64,000 nucleotides of DNA from Acanthochlamys bracteata (Eukaryota; Streptophyta; Magnoliopsida; Pandanales; Velloziaceae). The DNA is taken from positions 1,183,001 through 1,247,000 of the forward strand of contig CM034126.1 in assembly GCA_019914995.1 (NCBI GenBank), written 5' to 3'. This document shows, in pieces, positions 40,601-52,272 of the stretch. The notes under the pieces were generated by a model. That model saw only the letters and a program-made list of their open reading frames with translations. It was not told the origin of the DNA and made no database searches. A program made the translations under genes and the position numbers. How positions within the stretch are numbered: the first letter of the stretch is position 1; every line of letters begins with the position of its first letter.

Positions 40601-42748
40601 CCTTACTTGAAGCTTTTAAACTTTCAGGTTATGACCAAAAGTATTCCAAAATAAAAGACGTATTTACTATAGAGTAAATTCATTTTTTAAAAATAAATTT
40701 AAAAAATAAAATTAAAAATTAAAAATATTTAATAAAAAATAATATTTTATATTTATTTTATATTATAAATAAGTTTAAAATTAAATTTTAAAAAATAAAT
40801 TTTTAATAAAAATAATTTATTTTAATTTTATAATATATTTTATATTGTAAGTGAGTTTAAAAAAAGTGAATTTTGAGAGATATGTAAACACGCCTAAAGT
40901 AAAAGCTAGATTTTTTTTTTGCAATCACTTAGAAAAATATCTTTGTAAATTTTCGTGAAATGCAATTTGTTCGATGAGTTTCAGCCTTAAATCCAATCAA
41001 TTACAATTTTAGATCATAAAGCATATCTTCATCGGTGGATCACATTAATGAGTACCTTATATTTACTTCCATATACATGTGTTCTTCGTCGATGAATTTC
41101 ACAATGTGTAGGCGTTGCATTTAAGTTGCCTATCAACTAAATTAATGGTTTGCAATGTTTGCATGTTTTTCCAAATGTATAGCTTTCTATCTGGATTGCT
41201 ACATATGATTTAAAATTAGCGATTCTCATTAATTATTGTCACTTCCTATGAACGACAATGTTGGATCTCATGAGCTACAGTTCTAGGTAACCTTTGACTT
41301 CTAAAATAAATGTCCCACTCTAAACATAGTGTTTTTTTTAATTTTAATAAGCGAAGCGTATAATTTACGGATAAGATCTTCTGCGCATTCATTAATTATC
41401 TCTGTTTTGGTGAAGTTTTTGACAAAAAAAATACCAAAACATGATATCTATGTGAGAATCGTACTGAATAAACACATTATCTCTGAGTGATTGTCAGTGT
41501 TAATGGCTTCAAAGTTCTTCATTTTTTTTAATTCCTAGAGAAGGGAAATGGCAAGGAAAGGACTAATAACGCTGTTGATTAGGTAAAGAGGATTGATTAT
41601 GGTTGTGTTGAAGAGGTGATTAAAGGGATGGTTAGCAACTTCACTGTTGGACAATGCAAAGTTAGTTCAGAAAAAAAAATGTTCCTTTCCAATTTCAAGA
41701 GCAAGTGCCAACAACACACAATCTCAAATGATGTAGGTCACCAAAACTTTGATCATCCTAATCACAATCCCACTGCTTCCTTCAGCTTGCAAGTAATGCT
41801 TCATTCCCTATTAATTTCCAATACAATTATTTCATGAATGATCTCATATAAGTTTTCTAAACCTTGCAATGCTCAATAAATCAAGTAGGTTAAAATTTTA
41901 GGTTCTATCTTTATCATGAATGAGAATTTCTATAGATTAAAGATAAAACCCAAGAAATATGAGATTAATGTTGTTAAATGCATCTATATATTTTATACAC
42001 GTGTTATTGATATTGTTGTCGTAGCGTTGATCACACGAAAATATCGCTTTGGTGTTTGTGATAGCAATAGAAATTGAACAATCTTGAAAACATGCATATA
42101 AAGTATGTATTACTACCTTCTGCCAATTTAGTGTTAATAATAATAAAAATTTAAACATAATTATTCAAATTCAGAAAGTTAATATTGAGGTTATCCAAGT
42201 ATGCAGTAAATGTTTTTGTTATACGATAATTTTGAACTTTTAACTAGCTAGCAAAGTTGGGTGGTTAATGGAATAAAATAATTTATCCAATCTTCTTCCT
42301 TAATTTTGGGAGTACTTGTTGGATTTCCAAAGAATGAAACCCTAGACAAGAGTCAAAGGTGAAGACAAAATCAATCATTTTAACAAAACAATCAAACTAG
42401 TAATTATTTCCTTTGAACTATTAGTTAGTTACCTTCAATACTTTAGATGATTATCAACTATTAATAACACCACAATCATAGTACTTACACCAATAACTCC
42501 TAGGATAGATTTTCGTAATCAGCTAATTCATAATGTACTTTAGAACTTAGAAGTACTTGATCATTCATAGCTTTCGATAATGCATATAAAATGAAATATT
42601 ATCACTTATTAGATGCTGAATGAATTAATTGATCCAAAAAATTTAAACTAATAAAATAAAGATATTATATTAGTTATATTTATTTCAAAATTTAGAGGCT
42701 TAATACTGCAAACAATAAATCTAAAATCTAATCTAAAATCCATAAACC

Positions 42749-42750
<2 letters not shown>
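37641..42750. other. 5-kb AT-rich intergenic region
   Basis: No gene is supported. Low-complexity AT blocks occur at about 38050-38290, 38990-39150 and 40670-40880. The 38000-38170 block shares GATCATAAATT and AAAAAAGTATCCAAAAATATTT with 46440-46520. Short open frames at 38390-38656 and 41616-41837 show no recognisable protein features. Confidence 0.5.
39775..39820. repeat. 25-bp tandem repeat, two units
   Basis: ATTGACACGGTGCCCAGTGG occurs at 39775 and again 25 bp later at 39800, within otherwise AT-rich sequence. The GC-rich unit is perfect apart from the 4-base spacer. Confidence 0.8.

Positions 42751-42777
<27 letters not shown>
42750..42777. repeat. A-run upstream of the ATL gene
   Basis: A mononucleotide run of about 28 A lies directly upstream of the ATL promoter. 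It may be variable in length and prone to assembly error. Confidence 0.8.
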
Positions 42778-42779
<2 letters not shown>

Positions 42780-42816
42780 AGGTGGAGAATTGTTAATAAC
42801 TCAACTGTGAAGAAAT

Positions 42817-42823
42817 TATATAA
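42817..42823 (+). promoter_or_regulatory. TATA box of the ATL4-like gene
   Basis: TATATAA lies 104 bp before the Met at 42927. Because it falls downstream of the first in-frame Met (42807), it argues that translation starts at 42927. Confidence 0.55.
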
Positions 42824-42926
42824 ACGAGCAGTAGTGGATGGTGAGAAGGACTGTGAGTGTGTTTCTGTCTCTCCACCTCGTCGCAAGCAAAAAGAAACGA
42901 AGAAAAATTATCCAACTTCAAACCAA

Positions 42927-44141
42927 ATGCCCACCACCACCACAACATCTCTTCCTCCTCCTCCGCTGTTTAAAATCTTAACAGCAGCCTCACCTCCGTC
43001 GGTAACGACGTTAGTTTCTCCCTCTTCTGGCAGTAGTACCAGCAATGGTGGCGGTAGCAGCAGTTACTCGTACAACCCAAGCCTTCTCATCATCGCAGCA
43101 ATAATCGTCTTCGTTATTCTCGCCTCCGCTGCAATCCACCTTCTTCTCCGTCTTCTTTCCCGTCCTCGCCGTTATCTTCCGCCGTTAATCCACCCGCGAA
43201 ACTCTTCTTCTTCTACGGCTTCGATTTTCGCTACTTCATCGTTCCGTCAACATGCGGTAACGGCGCTGAAGGAAGACGAAGAGAAGGAGAAGAAAGAGAG
43301 AGAAGCAGCGATCGAGTCTCTACCTGTTTTCACTCTAGAAAAAGCGATCTCTACCACGTTGAAGTCTTCGGCGGATTGCGCTGTTTGTTTGTCCAGATTC
43401 CGTTTTGATGATGAACTCCGTCTGTTGCCGGCTTGCCGCCACGCTTTCCACCAATCATGTGTTGACGCGTGGCTTCGAGCAACTCCGTCTTGCCCTCTGT
43501 GTCGTGCTTCGATTTATCTCCCACCAGCTCCACCACCGCCACCGGAACAACAACAACAACAACAAAGAGAAAGAGAAATTGCTGATTTAGATGGAGAGAG
43601 ATCGGGAAGTTTTCGAGTGGAAATTGGGAGCGTGAGTAGGCGGAGGAGTAACGCTGGAGGAGAACAACAACCGGCGAATAACGGGAGAAGTTATTCGATT
43701 GGTTCAGCTTATGAATTCCTCGTTGAAGAAGAAGTGGAAGCAGTGGTGGCCAGAGCGTTGAGAAGACCGGTAAGCAAAGAACAAAAACAGAGCGAAGGAA
43801 ACATTTCGAACGCCAGAGAAGAACAACAGAAGCAGCAGCAGCAAGCGTCGGAACAACCGGTTTCCAACCTAGATGAATTGGCGGGCGGCATCGGCGGCAG
43901 CGGAAGAAGCGGCGGAGGAAGCTGGTTAAGGGATTACGTGGACAGGCTAGCTTCTTCCGCTTCTTCTTCTTTCTCTTCGATTCGGTTCTCTTCTCGCCGG
44001 TACGAAACCTCCACTATCGCCGCCGCAATAGCCGGAGATGTTTGGGATTTAGAATCTAATAATCAGACGACGGCGAACTCCGATGACAGCGGCGGGTTTT
44101 CTGCGGCGTTCTATCGGTGGTTCATGGGGGTTCCTCCGTAA
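42927..44141 (+). CDS. ATL-family RING-H2 E3 ubiquitin ligase (ATL4-like)
   Basis: Membrane-anchored E3 ligase of the plant ATL family. It is a single exon, as usual for ATLs, of 404 residues. The start is the second in-frame Met, supported by the TATA box at 42817; the frame opens at 42807. A Thr/Pro/Ser-rich N-terminus is followed by one membrane segment at residues 52-75 (SLLIIAAIIVFVILASAAIH). A basic stretch comes next, then a shortened GLD-like region (SLPVFTLEKA) and the RING-H2 domain at 151-192 (CAVC..CRHAFHQSC..CPLC) with all eight zinc ligands in C3H2C3 order. The long tail holds a poly-Gln run, SFRVEIGSVSRRRS and RSYSIGSAYEFLVEEE, which recall ATL4. Pairing with the Cpn10 gene supports this. 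The substrate is unknown. Confidence 0.9.
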   Translation: MPTTTTTSLPPPPLFKILTAASPPSVTTLVSPSSGSSTSNGGGSSSYSYNPSLLIIAAIIVFVILASAAIHLLLRLLSRPRRYLPPLIHPRNSSSSTASIFATSSFRQHAVTALKEDEEKEKKEREAAIESLPVFTLEKAISTTLKSSADCAVCLSRFRFDDELRLLPACRHAFHQSCVDAWLRATPSCPLCRASIYLPPAPPPPPEQQQQQQREREIADLDGERSGSFRVEIGSVSRRRSNAGGEQQPANNGRSYSIGSAYEFLVEEEVEAVVARALRRPVSKEQKQSEGNISNAREEQQKQQQQASEQPVSNLDELAGGIGGSGRSGGGSWLRDYVDRLASSASSSFSSIRFSSRRYETSTIAAAIAGDVWDLESNNQTTANSDDSGGFSAAFYRWFMGVPP

Positions 44142-44652
44142 ATAAAATCAATGTTGGAGGGCGTTCCTTTTCGTCGTCGTTGTTTCTTTTTCTTCTTTAA
44201 AAACATTTAATTTTTATCGAGTTTTGTAATCACAAAGCGCCCAGGTGCCGAAGCTTCTTCTCGGCTTATTAACACTCGCGAGGAAAACGCAAAACATTTT
44301 CAGAAATTTTACTGCCTGATATTTTCACCCCGAATCGACCTCAGAACTCCACGCTCCGAATGTTCAGTACAGAAAAATTTCTTATATATATAAGAGAGAG
44401 GTAGACAGATTGAGAAAGGGAGAGGTGGACTACTTTATGAAATTGACGAGCGAGTAAAATGGATTGGATGTGGATGAATTGCTTGGTACAGAAATGGAAC
44501 ATCTCTGCTGGTTCCCAAGAGAGATATGCTTGCTTTTGTTCTTCAGAGTTCAGACTACTACTTCAGTCTTTAGTCAACCTTCAGTAAAGAAGAAAATTTT
44601 TGAAGTTTTTTGAACAATTTGGGGGTTGATTTATTTCAGCGTGCAGGATTAT
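44142..44652 (+). other. ATL 3' UTR and spacer
   Basis: No coding feature is seen. A mixed-composition 3' region contains a short pyrimidine stretch at 44180-44205. Confidence 0.35.
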
Positions 44653-45128
44653 AGGTGCAAAAACGGGTGGACCGGACTGGCTCGGACCGGCCCGCCCGGA
44701 TCAAATTAATAGATTAGGCCGGGCTGGTCCGGTTTCATTTCTTATAATTCGGCCCGATTCATTTACTTGATTTATATTTTAATTTTATATAAAAATAGAA
44801 ATTAAAAATTATTTTTAAGCTAAAATTAAATAATAAATATTTTTTATTTTTTAAATTTATTTTTTAGTAATATAAAAATATTTTTTATTTAAATTTGATC
44901 TGATCAACAGTCAATTTTGATCAGATCAACGGTTCATATTAGCCGGTCAACGTTAACCGGTCAATATGAATAGTTACCGAAGGGACAGGTCAATATAATC
45001 GGCCCATCCTGTCCGATGAACCGAGCCAGACCGGTTCTGTCACTATTTATTGGACCAAACGGATCGATAGCCGGACCAATTAATCGGACCACGGGTCGGC
45101 CTGTTTGATCCGACCTATTTTTACACCT
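44653..45128. mobile_element. Candidate hAT-type MITE rich in ACCGG words
   Basis: A 476-bp non-coding segment has imperfect inverted ends: left AGGTGCAAAAACGGGT, right reading AGGTGTAAAAATAGGT on the other strand, 13 of 16 matching. Both subterminal parts are full of GGACCGG/CCGGTC words and a central AT-rich core separates them. An 8-bp target duplication was not found, so exact ends are uncertain. GTGTAAAAA-type ends are common in plant hAT MITEs. Confidence 0.55.
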
Positions 45129-47856
45129 CTTTGCGGGATGGTAGTTGAAAGAGAGGTTGAAATAATTGTTGGGATATTATTGTCATTGTTATTAGTGCTT
45201 CTGCAGTTGCTGTGAAGGGTAATCAAAATCAGAAAGAAGCATTGAATTCCATGAATGCACTTCTGCTAGCAGCGCTGCTGCTGCTGCTCCTGCTTTTTTC
45301 AGTTTTTTTTCTTCTGCTGCTGTTGTTGTTTGCTGCTGATGGAGATGGGCACACCTGCTGCCTGCTTGCTCTATTCATTCAGATCACTGTTTTGGGAAGT
45401 TTTATTGCTCTGCACCTTCCCAAGTTTTTAACAAAGGACAAGTTTTTTATGTTTTTTAAACTTTATTAAGACAGGTTTGAATGTGTTAGTTTTAATTTGC
45501 AAGCGTTTAAGCTGAGACAACTGGTTGTCTTTTCTGCTGCACTGCTGCTTTCAAGAATAATTAATTATATAGTGTATATTGTGTTCCCTTCTGCTTAGGA
45601 CATTGTCTGCCAATGTATTCTGTTAGTTGCTGTATCTATCTCATATCTAATACCCAAATTTCAATCGAAATCACTCTTGCATATAGTAATTGCCATTTGT
45701 CCATCAAGGGATTATGACTTCAACCTAATATATGCACCACACTCTATACACGAACTATTGAGAGACTATCTAGTATTGTGACAAAATTCAAAAAAAATCG
45801 TTTATTTACTTAATCGCTTGATTAAATCACGGACATCCAACGTCTTGGTTAGACGGTTTTAAAAAGAAATCCACGTGAATGTCTAAAAAACGAATGCTTA
45901 TATCTTCTCATATATATACTCTCACATATATAATAGAAGCACTCTCTTTTTATGAGTGCTTTCAGATATTTATCATCTGAATAATATCTAAATTTAATAT
46001 TATTATTGAATGTTAATAATTATAATTTAAAAATATATTGAAAAAATTTTAGTTTAATTGACCTAAACGGTCTCAATACAAGCAAGATAATTTCGGTTCC
46101 ACGGAACCTTTAAGCGCGAGGGAACTTTGATTTCTTGAAGTCTAAGTTGTAATGTTGAAAGATGGCACTTGAGTACATATAGGAGAGACTAGAGCTAAAA
46201 CATTTTTTCGATACTTCTTCTAAATGAGTTTTGTCCTTACTCATGATCTTCTTTACCAATTTGAAATACAAACACTTGATCAAAATAATATATATATATA
46301 TATATAGAAAATAGAAGCATTTTTTTTTAATGGTACTTTCGAACATCTTGATTAAATAATCGGATGAAAGTGAATTCGTGATCCGATTGAGCTGAAATTA
46401 TATGGATAGAATTCTAACTCATAATTTTTCATATTCAACTGTAAAGATTGAATTTGAAAATCACCCCGATCATAAATCGGAAAAAAAGTGCCAAAAATAT
46501 CTTTAAAAAAATATCTCTATCCATCTATATATATATATATAATATTTGTAGCTTTATCAAATAATTGAATAGGTATTGATTCATTATTCAATTAAGTTAA
46601 AATTTTAATAATATATTTTTAATTTATAATTCTTAACATATAATAATAAAAATTAAATTTAAAAATTATTTTGATCATAAATTAAATAAAAAAGTACTCA
46701 TATATATATTATTTCGAAGCATAAATAAGATATGGTTATTATAAGGATATGGGGGTGGCTGCCATAAGCTGAGAGCTTCAGGGTGTTGAAGCCTTAACTT
46801 GTCTCCTCGAGGAAGGACCCCAGTTTCAGATCGTATTCAAAAGAAGTTAATTCTTGATTGATAAATAATGCGCTTCGCCAGTTATTATTATATGTATTTA
46901 TTTTTAACACTAGTCATGTATGTCATGATGACAAGATTCACATTTTCAATGGATATTCTGGCATTTTGTTTTGGGCTATTAATCTACAGGATAAAATACA
47001 ACACAGGTTTAGTGTTTTTTCAGACATCATCGGGTTACCCATATTTACAGATAAAAGCTAACTTGATAGCTGATTGATTTATGTAGAGCCAAAATAATAA
47101 TGTAAATTTGCATCGCTTGCTTGGATGAAGATAAGATACATTTGCCATGTCTTTTGTTTCAAATGTACTACTTGAAATAAGCCAAATCTCCTCAAAGTTG
47201 GACCATTTAGAATGCATGTCTTGTTCTTTTTGCAACAACTTTGGATTTCACAATTATGATGTGTATTAGAACCAAAATTGTTAGTTGAGTTAGAAAAGCA
47301 CAAATTGTAGGATAGATTATAAAAGAGGAAGAAGCAACAAAAGTTAATGAGATAGCTTCAGAGAAGGCACAGAAAGACTTGGCTTGATGGATGAATTAGC
47401 TTATGTTTTTTTAGCAGAAAGTAAATTACTGAGGATCCAATTATTAAAAATGTTACTATAAATAATAATATTAAATAAAGTTAATTTTTATTTTTTTGTA
47501 AAAAATAAATTTAAACTAAATTTTGATGTAATTGAAAATAAGATAAAAATAATTTTAGTAGAAAAAAAAAGCGTGTATAGAACACACCCTTAAGCACCTA
47601 TATCAAGAAAGCTTTTGGTCCATTCCATCATTATCCAGCAGTCTTTAAAGAGAAGGTTCTTATATATATGTTTGATGAAACAAAGAAGTGATTCTTTAAC
47701 ACTTACGGAGGCCAAAAAAGTGCTTTGATTTTTCTATTGTTTCCTAAAACAACGCATGCTCATGCTCTTTAGGCAAATGTAGAGCTGTCATCGTTACAAA
47801 GGGCACACGAGGGTTGCAAACCTGTAGTTTTAAAACAACAAAGACCTACACAACAA
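45129..47856. other. Intergenic region with low-complexity and diverged repeats
   Basis: CTG-rich low-complexity sequence lies at 45265-45340. Pure TA runs lie at 46288-46306 and 46525-46540. No gene was recognised; GC rises a little around 46740-46830 without an open frame of note. Confidence 0.45.
46345..46700. repeat. Two adjacent copies of a dispersed AT-rich repeat
   Basis: Copies of about 180 bp (roughly 46345-46520 and 46550-46700) share the order ATAAT(C/T)G, then a GATTG/ATTCAATT..AAAATT stretch, ending in GATCATAAAT followed by an A-run and AGT. A third related copy is at about 38020-38170. Conservation of the GATCATAAAT end is the clearest sign. Confidence 0.5.
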
Positions 47857-47928
47857 ATCAGAGTGGCGCAGCGGAAGCGTGGTGGGCCCATAACCCACAG
47901 GTCACAGGATGGAAACCTGTCTCTGATA
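47857..47928 (+). tRNA. Initiator tRNA-Met (anticodon CAU), with altered T-arm
   Basis: A 72-nt cloverleaf folds fully. The acceptor stem is ATCAGAG with CTCTGAT, giving the A1-U72 pair of eukaryotic initiators. The anticodon stem is GTGGG with CCCAC, and the loop CCCATAA has CAT at 47889-47891. The T-loop starts with A54, another initiator mark. Compared with the usual plant initiator as I remember it, the T-stem outer pair is changed from C-G to A-U on both sides, and T-loop C56 is G, which also alters the B-box. CACAACAA lies directly upstream, as in plant tRNA genes, and TTTTTT at 47959-47964 could end Pol III transcription. It may be functional or a decaying copy. Confidence 0.85.
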
Positions 47929-48347
47929 AAGAGAGCTTTCCAATTAAGCCATTCAAAATTTTTTGTTGGGTGAATGGACTTCCAATGAGCAGAAAAAAAT
48001 GTACGTTTTTCAGTTCCTACTCTACGGTTTTTGCCATTTTATTTAGCTCATGTTTGCTACTTCTTTTTTTTCGAAATGTCTTTATGTTTGTTGTTCACCA
48101 AAGTGTGGAAATATATCATATGTTGGTCTTTAGACTTCATATTTTGATTTACTTTCACGATGAGAATGCAAAAGATTTTCGAAATAGGTACCATTTTTAC
48201 CTATTTCATATACATATCACATACTGGAATACAGAAACTAACACTAAATCTCCCAGGAACATCAAACGCAATTTTTATTGATCATACAATGAAGAACAGT
48301 AATAAATACAAAAGGAATAGTAGAGATACCTCGGCCAATTCCTCTAA
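47929..48347. other. tRNA 3' flank and ALG8 3' UTR
   Basis: The T-run at 47959-47964 is the likely Pol III terminator. The rest is AT-rich and probably contains the ALG8 3' UTR. No other gene is seen. Confidence 0.4.
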
Positions 48348-51300
48348 TCAAATGCTTTTCAAAATTTTTACAAGCTGCCAAACCCAAGAATACAACATGC
48401 CTACAGCACAGTAGACTGATATCAACATGAGAGGAAGAAAGGGAAACCTCTCGCCAAAAACCAAAGGGTGTAAAAATTGAACCCATAGTTCTACAACTAA
48501 CAAACCCAAAAGGTAACACATAGTAGCCCAGTCAATCAACATATTCTTAAGTTGTGTAGTATCACCTGTCGTGCTAGAGTTCGTGGTGGCTTTTCTAAAA
48601 TACGACGTGAAGCTCTCCCACATGAGAACCGAGTATGTGAGCAATAGCAGTACCTTTATTGGGTATTCTTGGGGCTCAAAAAGGAGAGGAAACATCGAAT
48701 AGCAGGAAACTGCATGATTTGCAATAGGCATAACGCTATCAGACGTAGATAAGAAGTATTTGGAACTAAAAAGATTCACTAGCATCACATTTGTATAATA
48801 AGCACCTTCATAATCAAAAGTATATTATTTATCTTAGATTGTTAACATGGCACATTCGACAAGATACTAAAAATGACTTTGGATATGGCATAAAAAAACG
48901 ATAACACAAGAAAAGTAGTGGACACTTCCACGAATCTATGGACTTTATGGCTTTTTTGTGAGAAAATACAAATGTTATTATACTAATAGTAAGTGCAAGA
49001 CTATAGGTCCGAAAAGCTAAGATTGGCTCTGGCCAACAGTCCAAACTCCAGAAGCTTATACTGGGGCTGCACTTAGACTTTTTGTTAAAAGACACAACAA
49101 ATCCAATCTGTTAACTAGATCAGCAGTAGAATCATAGTTTTAAGTAACTAATAAGTCATTCTTTAACCAGGTTGATGTTCCAGGTGTTTTGATGCGATTT
49201 ACACCTAAGGGAATTTCTTTGTTAAATTCTATGCAAATATTTTACACTCCTGATAGAGAGAAGGAAGTAAAAATCACGACCAGTTTTTCTAAGATGATCA
49301 GAGAATCTGCAGCTTAATCTGGCAGTGAAGGTATGTCCTTTGGCAATGTTCTAATGGATACTCCTTTTACAGACGTGGTTAGAAGCAAGTATCAGCTTTG
49401 GTACTGAAGTAATGTCAAAACACTTCACAGTTTGGAGAATAATACAAATTCACAGCTAAAAGCAAGCACTTCATTCCAATGTGACGCAAGCAATGATATA
49501 GACATGTTACATGTTTATAATGCTCACAAGATGATTAATGCCTTCTTGAGAAAATCATTGTCTTACACAACACACAAAAAAAAAAAAAGAAAAAAGCATG
49601 CATGCATGCTAAGATTTTACAGACATCATCTGATTCTCTACATAAGGTATATGGACCATTCACATTTACGAAACACTTTCTAAAGCAAAACATTCAACAA
49701 AGGTTGGCAAAGCAATAACCGGTTTAATAAAGAAATATGCAAATCTGAAAGATTGAAGCAACATACCTATACACAAAAGAAAATAATGCTTTGCATCATC
49801 GAAGCTCTCAAATGCAGTTATTGCCAAAGGTATAACAAAATGAAGCGAGGCTTTCTCATGAACATGCCATCCAAACATGAATCCGCAGGTATAGGCATAT
49901 GCTATCCATCTAACAATGTGTTTAGGCTGGGGTCTCATGAAAGCCTTGATGATACATGGAGACATTGCAAGTAAAACTAATAAAAAGGTAGTAATGGGAG
50001 TGACCTGTCAATAAAACAAGTATGAAGATGTCAGTCAGTTAGAAATTCAGCTTTACAGGAGAGGAGCAAATAAAAAGCAGCAAGATTGAAGTACCATAGG
50101 TAGCACAGAAAAAGGAGAGGAATCTCCGACAAGTCCACCAGTGAAGGAAGCTGCTGGTATTCGCACATCAAATCCAATCTTGGATAGCACAAATGCAAGG
50201 GCTTTATCTAGAACTATGTAGAAGACCCAAAAATTAGGAGCCCAGTATGCATGGCAGAGGCCCCTGTCAAATGGAAACAAACGTTGTAGGACCTGCAAAA
50301 TCTGCAAAAGAGCCGCATCACCCAAGTAATGACGTAGTGCCCATAGAATTCCACACTAATGAAATTCGAAATGCAAATTTCAGAAAGAGGATAAACAATT
50401 GATAGGGAAGATCACATAAAATAGAGGAGTCCCGATAGAAAATCAATCTAACAAAAGTTTCCACAGAAATTTTAAAGACATTAAATCCGTTGTGGATCAC
50501 CGAGTTCCTATCTATATTAGCGAAAAAGACCACAAAAATGAGCCGGATTTTATTTGAATATGCTGCAAAGTTAATCTGACCATATTTTAAATCTCAAAGC
50601 ATATGATATTGAGCTGGGACTTTCTATGAATTACCCAAAGTGAAACATAAAATAGAGGAGTCCCGACAGAAAATCAGTCTAACAAAAGTTTCCACAGGAA
50701 GTTTAAAGACATTAAATCCGTAGTGGATCACCCAGTTCCTATATATATTCGGAAAGGACCACAAAATTGGGCCAGATTTTATTTGAATATGCTGCAAAGT
50801 TAATTTGACCATATTTTAAATCTCAAAGCATATGATATTGAGCTGGGACTTTCTATGAATTACCCAAAGTGAAACATAAAATAGAGGAGTCCCGACAGAA
50901 AATCAGTCTAACAAAAGTTTCCACAGGAAGTTTAAAGACATTAAATCCATAGTGGATCACCCAGTTCCTATATATATTCGGGAAAAAGACCACAAAATTG
51001 GGCCAGATTTTATTTGAATATGCTGCAAAGTTAATTTGACCATATTTTAAATCTCAAAGCATATGATGTTGAACTAGGACTTTTTATGAATTGCCCAAAG
51101 TGGAAAAGCGTCATGGAATAATAGAGAGAGGGACTGAGAGACATTCAGTAGCACGGTTTCAAGATTTTCTTAAAGAGATCAAATAAGAGGAGTGCAAACT
51201 TCAACGAAACTTAGCTAGCATAGTTACTCACAGAAGTCTAAGCATGGCAAATTTCTATATTTTGAACCATTTGAACACCGATTAATAATTGATTACGCAT

Positions 51301-52272
51301 ACCTCTCCCAACAACCTGACGATCTCCCGAGCTAATCACCTATACATGATTAGGTCCATACAATTCAAGCCTAGTAAACCCAAATTTCTAAGCTAAAACA
51401 CAAAATGCATATCAGCAACAATTGAGCTCACTTTACTTTTCTTTCTTAAGAGAACCATGGTTTATAGTGGATACCTCCAACACACTGAATCAGGAAAAAA
51501 ATCCATAAACATTCAATAATTTAGTTGGCAATTGAGCAACAATCAATTAAAACCATAAACCACAGACAAGAAGAACGCAATAGCTCACCTGTCCATGATA
51601 AACAAACGGTCCAAACGCCATCACAGAAACCACCCCAACAGCTGCCCCCATTGTCACAAACCTCGCAAATCTCTTACCCAGTCCACCAACACAGTAATGC
51701 CTGAGTAAATAAACGAAGTACACCGGCGCCGCGACCGCAAATAAATGCTTAGAGCATATCAGCACAGCAAACAAAATCCCACCAACCAAATCCTTCCCTT
51801 CACTAAGAAACGAAATCGAAAGCAACAACAACCCAAGAAAATATCCATTGTACTGGAAATGAACATGATCAACAATCAACAACGCCGGCGAGAACACAAC
51901 CAGCGTTAACGCCGGTGGTGTCGAAACAGTCAGTCGCTTCACAGCGAAGAATAGAACCAAATCAATCACCACAACTGTTAATCTCAGGTAAATGATCGTT
52001 GGGATCGTTGCATAGTTGTGTGAATTTAGATCTGTGATCAAAGGATCGATGAGAACTGAAGGGTAAGAGAGTAGTAGTTCAAGGTGTGCGAAGAACGGTG
52101 GGTAATCGAGAGTCCATTGAGAAGAAGTGTCTGAATACCATTGTGAGAGAGGCAATGATTTTGTTAGCGCGAGCCAGTGCCGGTGAACTTCGAAATCCGT
52201 GCTGCGATACGATGGAAACAGAAGGATTTTGATGCATGTTGCAACCATAAACTGCCACGTGGCAGGTATCAT
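48348..52272 (-). CDS. ALG8: ALG8, dolichyl-P-Glc:Glc1Man9GlcNAc2-PP-dolichol glucosyltransferase
   Basis: ER-membrane GT57 enzyme that adds the second glucose to the lipid-linked N-glycan precursor, after ALG6 and before ALG10. Exons 52272-51589, 50301-50095, 50004-49767 and 48805-48348 join in phase to 528 residues, about the family length. Lumenal motifs follow the first membrane segment: YRSTDFEVHRHWLALT and WTLDYPPFFAHLE, which separate ALG6/ALG8 enzymes from others, then HVHFQYNGYFLG, FGPFVYHGQ, GLCHAYWAPNFWVFY and FGWHVHEKA. Many hydrophobic helices fill the remainder. The head is 253 bp from the ATP synthase delta' start, on the opposite strand. Intron 1 (51588-50302) carries a 230-bp tandem repeat. 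The exact N-terminus is the first Met of the open frame. Confidence 0.93.
50415..51100. repeat. Three tandem copies of a 230-bp unit in ALG8 intron 1
   Basis: Units begin at CATAAAATAGAGGAGTCCCG (50415, 50646 and about 50875), so the period is 229-231 bp. Each holds AATCAGTCTAACAAAAGTTT (copy 1 with AATCAATC), ATTAAATCCG/ATAGTGGATCACC and TCTCAAAGCATATGAT. Copies 2 and 3 are almost identical; copy 1 is a little more diverged, and copy 3 changes in its last 40 bp. Confidence 0.92.

Noticed and set aside
42807..42926. First in-frame Met of the ATL gene
   Set aside because: The TATA box at 42817 lies after it, and the added 40 residues (KKLYKRAVVDGEKD) do not resemble ATL N-termini.
45212..45469. 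85-codon Leu-rich open frame
   Set aside because: It is produced by a CTG/CTT low-complexity run. It has no domain, and codon content is dictated by the repeat.
46740..46830. GC-richer stretch considered as a microRNA precursor
   Set aside because: No long hairpin could be drawn and no known miRNA sequence was recognised.
47814..48281. 155-codon plus-strand frame over the tRNA gene
   Set aside because: It covers the tRNA and AT-rich flank, has no protein-like composition, and the tRNA fold explains its only conserved part.
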